From Oscheius tipulae (taxonomy: Eukaryota; Nematoda; Chromadorea; Rhabditida; Rhabditidae), in NCBI GenBank assembly GCA_037178975.1, contig JASJZH010000012.1, positions 1-44,388 on the forward strand: a DNA stretch of 44,388 bases. Reading direction: 5' to 3'. The notes under the pieces are model-generated. The model ran no database searches. It was not told where the DNA came from and saw only the letters and a program-made list of their open reading frames with translations. This document shows, one piece after another, positions 20,220 to 28,653 of this stretch. Position numbers and translations under genes: made by a program. Every line of letters starts with the position of its first letter. The first letter of the stretch is position 1.

Positions 20220-20440
20220 CCGCAACTTGGGTATATAGGTCTCCTCGCTTTTCCGCGTGATCAACTGAGCCTATCGTAAGAGGTTCAGCGAACCGGGGCT
20301 GCCCATCCTCGCTAGCTGAACTGTACTTCGACTAGAGTTGAAGCCACCGGTGGCCTGAATGGGTCGGGGCCTAATGAGATGAAGTGGGGCAGCACTTCAT
20401 CTTCCGACTTGCCGGGGAGATTTAAGGGGGCACCTTTAAC
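20220..20440. other. GC-rich structured block, no gene recognised
   Basis: A TATA-like GTATATAGG (20230) precedes sequence richer in GC than its surroundings, with a perfect 9-bp hairpin GATGAAGTG/CACTTCATC (20378-20401). No match to U1-U6, SL or 5S RNA that I can recognise. Confidence 0.35.
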
Positions 20441-20668
20441 TCTTTGCAAAATTTACCAATTTTTTTTAACGAGACTCACTGTCTCTCTGATTTTTTTGCT
20501 ACTCCATCTCTATGATTTCAATCGATTTCTGTCAGAAAAAGTCACTTCTATACTCTCTTCACCTTGTAAAAGCTTCTAGCAACCCAAAAAAAAAAAAAAT
20601 CCCATTTGTATTCAGTTCAAATTCTAAAACGGGAAGAAACCCAATTCATTGTTTATTTCTCTCCCCAA

Positions 20669-20863
20669 ATGAACCGGCCGACCGTTCTCTTTCTCTTCCT
20701 TGTTTTCACTGTTGTCGTTGAAGTCCTGGTCACTTTTAACTGTAGAAGAACCGATACATTTTACGCCAAGATTGATCTTTTTGAGATTGGTTCTTTTATA
20801 AAAGGAGCTAAACTTGTATGGGACGATGACTGGAGTTCAACCGGATGTTTTCAGGATGTCTAG
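20669..20863 (+). CDS. Possible small secreted protein, 64 aa
   Basis: An uninterrupted frame starts MNRPTVLFLFLVFTVVVEV, a good signal-peptide-like N-terminus (short polar start, hydrophobic core), followed by a mature part with two Cys (NCRRTD, STGCFQDV) and charged residues. Preceded by an A/T-rich leader and no nearby homologous sequence. No family recognised. It may be part of a longer gene or chance; the clean signal-peptide pattern is the main support. Confidence 0.35.
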   Translation: MNRPTVLFLFLVFTVVVEVLVTFNCRRTDTFYAKIDLFEIGSFIKGAKLVWDDDWSSTGCFQDV

Positions 20864-21362
20864 AAGCTTGGTGTAGTTTTGTACAGAACCGAGAGCGGTT
20901 TGGGAACAAAAAAATGGCACTAGACTCCCAAAGGCGCTGTTACCAAACTGTCTACCGGATTTCAAAGTTTTCTCTCTCTCAATCTCTGGTTAATCCAAAA
21001 ATGTTTAACCCGTTTAGCGTGCAAACATTCGATAGTAAGTCAAATTTTGGTTAAAGCGAGCCTAAGGCGCTACCCTGTATGAATTTGGCGCGCAGAATTC
21101 AAAGTTCTGTTCGGGACAAGCAAAAAGTGATTACTTTCAATGTATGAGCAAACTGTTTGGTGACTTCAAATCATTATTAGGCCACAAAGACTATTTTGGC
21201 CATCAATAATGCTCAGAAGTTAAAGCGCAATCACTCCCCTCCTTTGCATGCCTTTTTATGAAAAATTTCTTTTATTATTTTCGCAAAATACAAAAAAAGT
21301 TATACAAACAGTGCCTGTACATTCTAGGAAACCCGTACAGAAGGCCTCGAATAAAAATGTAC

Positions 21363-21833
21363 CTATCCTCCTCTGAAAAACGCAAAGATTAGGGGTATTG
21401 TGACGCCGACGGCAGCGTAGACGAAGACGACACTAAGTAGGGTCTGTAGCTTCATCTTAGACTCCAAATTGCGCTCCGTCTGCTCGAGAAGAAGCTCCAT
21501 CTCGCTGCCGACGTAGACCTGAAATTTTTTGGTGAAATTGAGATTTTTTAGATGTAGTTTTTGATGCTAAGCCGATTGAATACACTTAGGAACAGAGAAA
21601 ATGAGTAAAAATCACTAAAAAAAAAACGCCGTAATGCCACAAACCGTTCCTATTGACTTCTCTTCCACAGATAATCCTGGCACAGGGGAGTCAGACCCAC
21701 GGATCGCTCGAGTTCTTGCAATGCTCGCACTTCTACTACAGATTTCTAGAGAAAAATTACCAAAAAAAATAATATAAGAATCCTACCTTAGCACACGTGA
21801 GGGTTTCTCAATATTTGGTTCGGCGAATGACAT
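21363..21833 (-). CDS. Possible small tail-anchored membrane protein (three exons)
   Basis: The minus strand starts MSFAEPNIEKPSR (21833). After a GTGCTA...CTCTAG intron the second exon reads SVVEVRALQELERSVGLTPL. After another gap ending AATTTCAG the last exon reads GSEMELLLEQTERNLESKM, then a hydrophobic segment LLSVVFVYAAVGVTIPLIF and a basic end FFRGG-stop. Coiled-coil-like helix plus C-terminal membrane anchor suggests a tail-anchored protein. I do not recognise the family. The second intron's donor phase is not resolved, so this could be a pseudogene. Confidence 0.4.
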
Positions 21834-21839
21834 TGTAGC

Positions 21840-22497
21840 TCTAGTTCAGCAGTGGAGTCTATCCTTACTGCGCCACCTAGATGTGAACATCCCTGTTGCT
21901 TCGAGCAGTCACTCTGAAAAGTTCATTGAAAAGGTTGCAAGAGCCATCAAGAGAAGGAATATGAGGTAACGAAGAAGGTTTATAGGAAAAATTATACGTG
22001 AATAGACGTTGTAAGCAGATCAAACGCCACAAGGGGCTACAACATGAGCGCACAAGGGAATAACTGTTCTTTGTTGTTGGCTGCGCAGCGGTTTTTGTGG
22101 GGCTTTAACAGCGCTTTATAGCCTAATTGTTCTCACAGACTAATTTTTTTGACGTTTGCATGAATTTATGTTTTCTTAAGACGCCTCACGGTCAAATTTA
22201 TCAATAGTAACTGAAACAACCTTTATGAGCTACGTATTGCTTGCAAACATTCTTTTTTTTATTTTCGCTGAAAGTTGTCTTTTGTTGCAGATAAACAAAG
22301 CTCTATCCAAAGATGAAGCTTTGTTTTCCTGACCGCAAAAAAACCGCATTGTCGACTTCGGAAACGGCGGAAAAGCTTCAGAAAAAAACCCTGTATTACC
22401 CCTTTGCCATAAAATATATGCCATTTCGCTTGGAAAACACTCCTTGCTTCGAAAGCCTTCGAAAAGTGGATCTAATTCCAGTCTTTCAGAGTCAAAG
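21840..22497. other. Upstream region of the UBM gene
   Basis: No supported gene. The last 110 bp (22390-22497) are duplicated at 14.03 kb and probably hold the 5' leader of the UBM gene; the acceptor-like TCTTTCAG lies at 22482-22489. Confidence 0.4.
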
Positions 22498-23117
22498 ATG
22501 ACAGATTCCAAGGTCAACATGCCCCTCGACGATATCATCAAGCTCGACAAGAAGAACAAGCCTGCATTCCCAAAGAAAGAAGGCCAACAACAGTATGACG
22601 GAGCTCGTGCTGCCGGACGTGTAGCTCGTGGAGCTGCTGCTACCGATCAAGCTGAGAATGAGGTGCGTTTTCGCAATGTTTCGTCATTTCGAAAATCTAT
22701 CTCACCGTTATCAATTTCCCCAGTGGCTAATGTTCCAGGATAGATCCCCTCGCAAAGAAGGACCGGCACGCGCCAAGGGAGCCGCTGTAAACAGGGCTGC
22801 GCTGCGCGAAGGAGGTGCAGTCAATCAGCAGACGAAGAAACTGGTTAGCCAGCTTGTTAATGTTCGTCTTTGAATTTCCGATTAGCAAAAATCCGAAATT
22901 TTTTAGAAAGACCTGAAGAATCGACTCGAAGAATCGCTGGCTGCTCGTCGTGCCGCAGTAGCCACTACGGACGTACGTTTCCGGGAACATCCCTCCCCTC
23001 TCCTCCCCTCTCCTCCCCCCTGGCTATGCCTGAATGGGCCGAGTGCATCCCACTCGATTCGACTCCTCTTTTCGAGAGCCGTCAAAATTGTGGATGTTAT
23101 TGAAGCGTTCTACTCTA
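22498..23117 (+). CDS. UAP56-binding-motif protein (ALY/REF- or UIF-like mRNA export adaptor), 3' end interrupted
   Basis: ATG at 22498 opens MTDSKVNMPLDDIIKLDKK. The LDDIIKL box is the UAP56-binding motif found at the N-terminus of ALY/REF and UIF export adaptors. Three exons join in phase with good splice sites: 22498-22662, 22739-22843 and 22907-22972, giving 112 residues rich in Arg, Ala and Gly (ARAAGRVARG, SPRKEGPARAKG) and a helical end (LKDLKNRLEESLAARRAA). No RRM domain is visible, unlike canonical ALY. The next likely coding stretch (KIVDVIEAFYS, about 23080-23114) runs straight into a foldback element at 23118; the likely continuation VDEDPTVSASES-stop is on its far side. A deleted copy of exon 1 lies at 14.1 kb. 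Confidence 0.55.
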
Positions 23118-23845
23118 ACAAGGAAAGCCTCCCAACTTAAGTTGGACTTTGATATTGGGTAAAGTATCATCCGATAGCCCTTGACATGGATATTACGGAA
23201 TACATTGCCAAATTTGCTTAACCCCTTCCTACTTCGAGATATGACGTGTTGAAGTTGCTGCTTCCTCTAGAGAACTAAATGCGCGGGCCCGAACCGAACC
23301 CACGACAAATTGGTCGTGGGTTCGAGTCCATTATCTATTTCTCATTTTGGTTTTTTTCCTTTTGCTCGACTTCTACAGTTTTTACGACATTTTTTGCATG
23401 AAAAGCCTAGAAGAGCACCACCAATTTTTGTTTATCAATTTAGACCATGGTCTGGTCATCATTGGCCAGCTCGAAGAAAGTTTTTACTTTGGCTACTGTT
23501 TTGTGAGTAAATGATTGGACATATTGTTTGTATAACCCCCGAATAACTTCCTAGCTTTGTGAGGTTCTGAAGTGTTATAAACCAAAAACAATTCAACTCA
23601 CAAAACAGTAGCCAGAATAAAATTCTTTTTTGATGACCAGACCATGGTCTAAATTGATAAAAAAAAAAGTCCGCGCATTTAGTGCCGCGACGCTAGAGGA
23701 AGCAGCAACTTCAACACGTCATATCTCGAAGTAGGAAGGCGTTAAGCGAATTCGGCAATGTATCCCGTAATACCCATGCCAAGGGCTATCGAACGACACT
23801 ATACCCAATATCAAAGTCCAACTTAAGTTGGGAGGCTTCCCTTGT
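23118..23845. mobile_element. Foldback/MITE element with long inverted repeats
   Basis: An arm of about 185 bp starting ACAAGG..AGCCTCCCAACTT (23118) recurs in reverse complement ending at 23845. A second inner inverted pair (around GACCATGGTCT, 23445 and 23645) lengthens the stem. No coding sequence. The left arm contains CCCACGAC/GTCGTGGG with a B-box-like GGGTTCGAGTCC (23299-23329). Absent from the shorter locus copy at 14 kb. Confidence 0.85.
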
Positions 23846-24031
23846 AAGTAGACGAAGACCCAACCGTGTCGGCGTCTGAGTCATAGGCCATCGAAAGTCC
23901 ACTGGAAATCAGCCTTTCCCGTAACCCCTTCAAGTAGCGGTTGTCGCCTCTTTTCGACATGTGGTATCATTTTTGCGACATGGTTAATCGATATTTGCTC
24001 ATTCGAACGGTGGGTTTAGCTCCAATTACAG

Positions 24032-26251
24032 GCTACACATGCCGGACTGGGACGTGTGGCTGCTCGTTCTCGTGTCATCGCAAGAAACCACATCACCGCG
24101 CCCGTCACAGTCGTCCCCACAGTCGTCAGACGACAACGCTGTGTTCGTCCCGGATGCGTCATCCAGAACAAGATGTAGGCTTTTCTTGCCTTTTTTTGAG
24201 TTTGCCAATCCATTTTGCCTCTTCTTTTGATTCTAGTAGCCAACGAAAATTTTTGGCAGGTTTTGAATTTTTTTGTATTCATACGAACCGAGGAAAAACG
24301 TCTCTTCTAGCTTTTTGCGCCATCACTTTCGCTCAAACCCGGGTTTTCCAACTTCAGTGATTGCACTATTGGAACGTGACCCCCCTCGTCGTGGAGCGCA
24401 TTTTAACTCTTAGCGCAACAGGTAAAAGTCTCGGCTACGAAGCAGAAGGTTACGGGTTCAAACCCCACCGTGACAAATGTTCTAGGCTCGTCAGTTCGGC
24501 CATTTCTCTTCCAACGGAGCTGGGTAGAACTCAGACTACAAAAAGTCTCAAGTTTGATACGCGTGCAGGGGAAATACCTTCGTATTCCCATGGAAACTCG
24601 GAAAACATCCTTATGAACTTTTTATCCGTGAATCTCTCACTTTATTGTATAGCTCAGCCGGTATAAGATCCAATTACGGAACTAAATGTGCCAGGTTCGA
24701 TCCCGCACATACCAAATCTTTCATATGCACCGAAAACGTCTCTTCTAGCTTTTTGCGCCATCACTTTCGCTCAAACCCGGGTTTTCCAACTCTAGTTATC
24801 GCACTATAGGAACGTGACTCCTCCCCTCAACAAGTTCAGCTTAAAATTCAATTCCTCATGCTCTGTAACAATTCTCTTTTTCAGTGTTCACCCCGTCATC
24901 GTACAGAAGCAGCAGCGTGTCGGGCCTGTCGTCGTGGAGCGCATGGTCCAGTTTCCCGAACCCAACTTTGAATATAAGGCTGATGATGATGGCTGGCTCG
25001 TCATGATTCAATTTGTTTACTATTGATTGTTTTCAGGGTGCCCATTCCATGTCGCCTCGAGCCCGAACGGGAAAATGAAATAATCGATATCGAGGAAATT
25101 GATGATGATAATGGCATGGTGCGCAGCGTTACCCTAACTGCTTCAAGTAGAATTTAGGCTAATGGCCCGGCCAACGATCCTTCGCATACTCCACAGCCTG
25201 ATCTTGAAGTGCCTGATACCGCGAAGCCAGAACCTGATCAGCCTTCATCGCAAGAGGAAACTCCAGTACTTCAGGTAGTGCATTTGAATTTGAACGTTTC
25301 TAAAAGTATCTCGGCTTCAGGAGCCTCGTTGGGTCAATGGCTACCGCTGTTACTACAACGACGATGAGCTCGTGGGATGTGCTCCAGTTCCCGCAGGAGC
25401 TATTCGAGCTTCCGGATACGAATACTGGTCTGAAGTCGCCAAGCGAAACCACATCCGGCGTGATGAGCTGCGAAAAGAGGTGCTTGAATTCAAGCGTGAG
25501 GTATGATTATGATTTCCCCTTTTCAATTGTTTAAACATAGGCACAATTGAATGCAAGGAGGCTGGCACTTATCCGTGCCGGCGCTAAAAATCTACTACCC
25601 GAACCCGTAGTCAACGGGAAAAATCATACAGTATTTGCAAAGCAGTTGAAGGTCGGCCCATCTCTGATTCACGGGAAAGGACTGTACGCCATGGAGCCAA
25701 TTCGCAAAAGTGAAAGCGTCATCGAGTATATTGGCGAGAGGATAACAATGGAAGAGACGGATGAACGCGAGACCATGTATGCGCAAGCCGGCCTGACAAG
25801 CACATATTTCTTCCGTATCGGGGAAACAGACCAGGTTTATTACTTTCACTCTTGATGCTACTAATGAAAAGTGTTCAGGTTCTTGACGCAACAAAGGTCG
25901 GCAACAATTCGCGCTACATCAATCATAGTTGTGACCCAAACTGCAGCTCGCGAATTGTTTCTAAAACCAGAATTGTGATCTTCTGCGTGCGGGACATTAA
26001 ACCTGTGAGTCTTGGTCTCCGTTCGATCATATCTATTCCGTCAGGGAGAAGAGATCACCTATGACTACCGACTGCCCTGCGAAGACATGAGCAAGAAAAT
26101 CCACTGTCTCTGTGGCGCCAGCAACTGTCGCTCCTACATGAACTACAACGAGGCAGTTGATGATCGACAGAGGAAGGAGATTGGACGTATCGAGGATGTG
26201 AACCCCGTTAATTCAGACAGAAAGGGAGGTCGCCGTGGAAGACGTCTTTGA
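24032..26251 (+). CDS. SET1/SETD1-family histone H3K4 methyltransferase (SET and post-SET)
   Basis: Exons, all in phase: 24032-24174, 24885-24995, 25037-25118, 25158-25274, 25321-25500, 25541-25834, 25879-26004, 26045-26251 (stop). The N-terminal part is unrecognised. The catalytic part reads [56 protein letters not shown] and the post-SET Cys cluster [10 protein letters not shown]. These are the substrate/AdoMet motifs of SET1-type enzymes (GLFAMEPI, RFINHSCNPNC, EEITYDYKFP, CLCG..NCRG), which in COMPASS complexes methylate H3K4 at promoters. The intron after DDDGW uses a GC donor. No stop interrupts these exons. The first large intron (24175-24884) is swollen by tRNA-like units and a local duplication. 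The true 5' end is not certain. Confidence 0.8.
24401..24478 (+). repeat. tRNA-like unit (A and B box)
   Basis: A-box-like TAGCGCAACAGG (24411-24422) and B box GGGTTCAAACCCC (24454-24466) at tRNA-like spacing. Stems are imperfect, so tRNA-derived rather than a working tRNA. Confidence 0.55.
24643..24716 (+). repeat. tRNA-like unit (A and B box)
   Basis: Perfect A box TAGCTCAGCCGG (24650-24661) and B box GGTTCGATCCC (24694-24704), with ATGTGC/GCACAT closing the B-box arm. Related to the unit at 42.65 kb (shared AAATGTGCC before the B box). Confidence 0.6.
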
Positions 26252-26764
26252 AGTTGTTATTGTTGTGATAAAATCGTTGACAATCGATTTTATTTTTATT
26301 AGAGAGTGAACATTTTATTCGTGTATGTGAGAGTAAGTAACAGGAGGTAACAAGATAGAATCTCAAAAAAAAATAAACAAAATGAAACCAAATACGATAT
26401 GTTTTGACTAGAACTGTCCTAGCCGTATAAATTTTTGGTAGGCAGCTGTGATCAACTATGATGGGATAGCGGTTTTCAGTTTTCTCAACGCAATTTACCG
26501 TCATTTCTTTCTTTCGAAGTGCTTGCAGCCTAAGTTTTCACTGTGAAAGTGGTTTTGATATCTTATAAAAATGTCCAAAGTTTTTGTATTGTCACTGTTA
26601 TAGCTAAATGGAAGCTTTTTGGAGGGTATAAATAGACATCCGAAACAGTTTGTTTCCATTACAACGATGCCCTTTCTTTATATTATAGTCAGCGATTGTT
26701 CCAGCAGTTTGTGGTAGGATCTTGGTGCAACACTGAGCAGGATCGTCTCAGCTTTATTAAAACA
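26252..26764. other. 3' flank of the SET1 gene, no further gene seen
   Basis: AT-rich; an AATAAA-like signal (AAAAATAAAC) lies near 26371. No coding frame or RNA-like fold recognised. Confidence 0.4.
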
Positions 26765-27705
26765 CACGAAGTATGCATTTTCTCCTTGATCAGATGAAGG
26801 AAGTGGATTCCTTTTGGAGGCAAGACAATCTCGATGGGAGGCGATTTTCGCCAGGTTTGCAAAATTTATTTTTTCGATAACAGTTCAATTCAGGTGCTGC
26901 CGATACCGAACAAGTTTTACGGTCCGGACCCGTAATCATGTTGCTCGAAAGTCTCTCCTCTGTTCACTTCCTTCAAGCGGATCGCCTTGACCGAGAACAT
27001 GCGTGCTGTAGATGGCTCTAATGGTTTCAAAAAGTTTCTACTGGATGTCGGAGAGGACAAACTGGCCAAGGACGAGGAGGGAATGATCCAGATCCCACAG
27101 AGCATGCTGAGTGGTGGCATTTTGATTCACGAAGTCTCTGGCAGCCCGAGCCATCCTCTGCCCACTCTATGTCAACGTAGACAAAATGAATCAGTATGTT
27201 CTGGATCAGATGTCGGGTGCCGAGCGAGTCTTCCTTTCCGCTGACAAAATCGAGAAGGATAACGATGACGATCGTCTGTTATTTCCGTATGAGTTTTTGA
27301 ACTTCTTGAATCCCGCCAGTCTGCCTCCATATCGTCTCAATCTGAAGAAGGGCTGCCCCGTGATCAATGGGACCAGGAAGGGAGAGAAGGTTGTCATCCC
27401 GCGAATTGATCTACTGTCCACCAAGGAGAAAGGTTAGTTTTTTTGACAAAAGTATTCGATCTAAGCATCTAGGATTGTCCTTCTCCCTTCGAAGAAGACA
27501 ATTCCCTCTCAAGATGGCGTTCGCCATGACTGTGAACAAGTCACAAGGACAATCTTCCGACAAAGTCGACGTGTTCCTGCCTCAGCATGTCTTTTCGCAT
27601 GGGCAACTTTATGTTGCTCTCTCCCGCGCTCGATCCATGGAAGGTCTCAAGGTTCACATCAGACAGAACGGGAATAAGACGGTGGATAGGAGAGCTCTCG
27701 AATGA
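26765..27705 (+). pseudogene. Helitron PIF1-like helicase, C-terminal relic
   Basis: Reads in order: TISMGGDFRQ, a 39-bp intron, VLPIPNKFYG, ALTENMRAV, FLLDVGEDKLAKDEEG, MNQYVLDQMSGAERVFLSAD, PYEFLNFLNPASLPPYRLNL, then after an internal deletion VVIPRIDLL, RRRQFPLKMAFAMTVNKSQG and HGQLYVALSRAR. This is the conserved order of the C-terminal helicase domain of Helitron Rep-Hel proteins (GDFRQxLPV, NMRA, FLNSL.P.GLPPH, RRQFP, AFAMTINKSQGQ, VALSR). Frames change several times and the Rep and Walker A parts are missing. Stop at 27703-27705. Ends of the parent Helitron are not identified. Confidence 0.85.
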
Positions 27706-28255
27706 GCATGCCTCCGTTTTGAAAAATCCAGCCTTCTACTACTTCTTCACATCGTCTACTGGATGCGGTCTATTTCTCTTTCTGTTTCGCGACGATCGTT
27801 CGTGTCCTTTTCCATCAGTCAACAGGATGTCATCCGCCCTCTTCACGATACCCTCCATCAATCTGTTTTGTCTGTCCCTTTCTCTGTTTTTATGATTTTT
27901 TGATCCCACGGTGAGGTATTTCATTCCCCTCATTTTCAAGTATTGTAGCGCAGTATATTTTTGTTCCCTGATCGGGGGTAATAAATGCTGTTCGATTCTT
28001 CACATTCTTACAACTTTTGACTGAAATGCGTGGTGGCGGCTGGTGGTATAACGAAAACGAAACTTATTACCCGTAACAGTAAACTAAACATGACTACAAA
28101 AAGAAAATGAGCCTTTACACTGGTTACTTCTCACAGGGGTAATATGTACGGAAACAATATAATGCACTGTAGTAATATTAATCTCAAGGGTCAATTGCCC
28201 AAATTGAGGAATAGGGAGAGCTCATGAGTTTTCTGAATTGTCCGCGCCAGCTTTT
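27706..28255. other. Interval without recognisable gene
   Basis: CT-rich then mixed sequence downstream of the Helitron relic. A CTRR-type Helitron end with a hairpin was looked for and not found with confidence. Confidence 0.4.
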
Positions 28256-28325
28256 CCGAATGGCTAGGTCGGTTAGCGCACCGACTGCGGGTCAAGTTCG
28301 CGTCCCGCCATGATCGACCCTTTTT
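28256..28325 (+). repeat. tRNA-like unit with Pol III-type terminator
   Basis: A box TGGCTAGGTCGG (28261-28272), a GCGGG/CCCGC stem (28287-28291/28304-28308) around GTTCGCGTCC, and a T5 run at 28321. The arm spacing is compressed compared with a true tRNA. Confidence 0.55.
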
Positions 28326-28653
28326 GTCTCCTCACAAACCAATGCAAGTCTTTAAGAAAGCCTATTCTTTGGATAGTGAGGCCAAGATTTCTTAATGACG
28401 GTCTCATTGCAAGAGTGAAACGGAGCAAACCGTTGGTTGTATATTCCAAAATCTGAGTCTGAATCTGAATAAAGGACATCATGCCATGTGGGTCTCTCCA
28501 CAACTGATTACTAGTTTGCCGTTCCAGACATTAGGGATGGCGTGTCTTCTTGTACAGTTTTTATTTATCATGAATCTTTATCATTTTAAACAATGAAAGG
28601 AAAAAGCATATAGGGCTGTGTTACCTGTAGACAACGAATAGAAATACAAAAAA

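Larger units (their letters stand above)
24294..24818. repeat. Direct duplication within SET1 intron flanking tRNA-like units
   Basis: About 88 bp (AAAACGTCTCTTCTAGC to GGAACGTGAC) at 24294-24382 is repeated at 24730-24818. The intervening segment is missing from the 14-kb copy. Confidence 0.85.

Noticed and set aside
20220..20440. Spliced-leader or U-snRNA gene
   Set aside because: TATA-like start and hairpin were suggestive, but no Sm site or match to SL1, SL2, U1-U6 sequence could be seen.
22498..22972. Canonical ALY/REF with RRM
   Set aside because: The UAP56-binding box fits, but no RNP1 or RNP2 motif follows; only the motif-level call is made.
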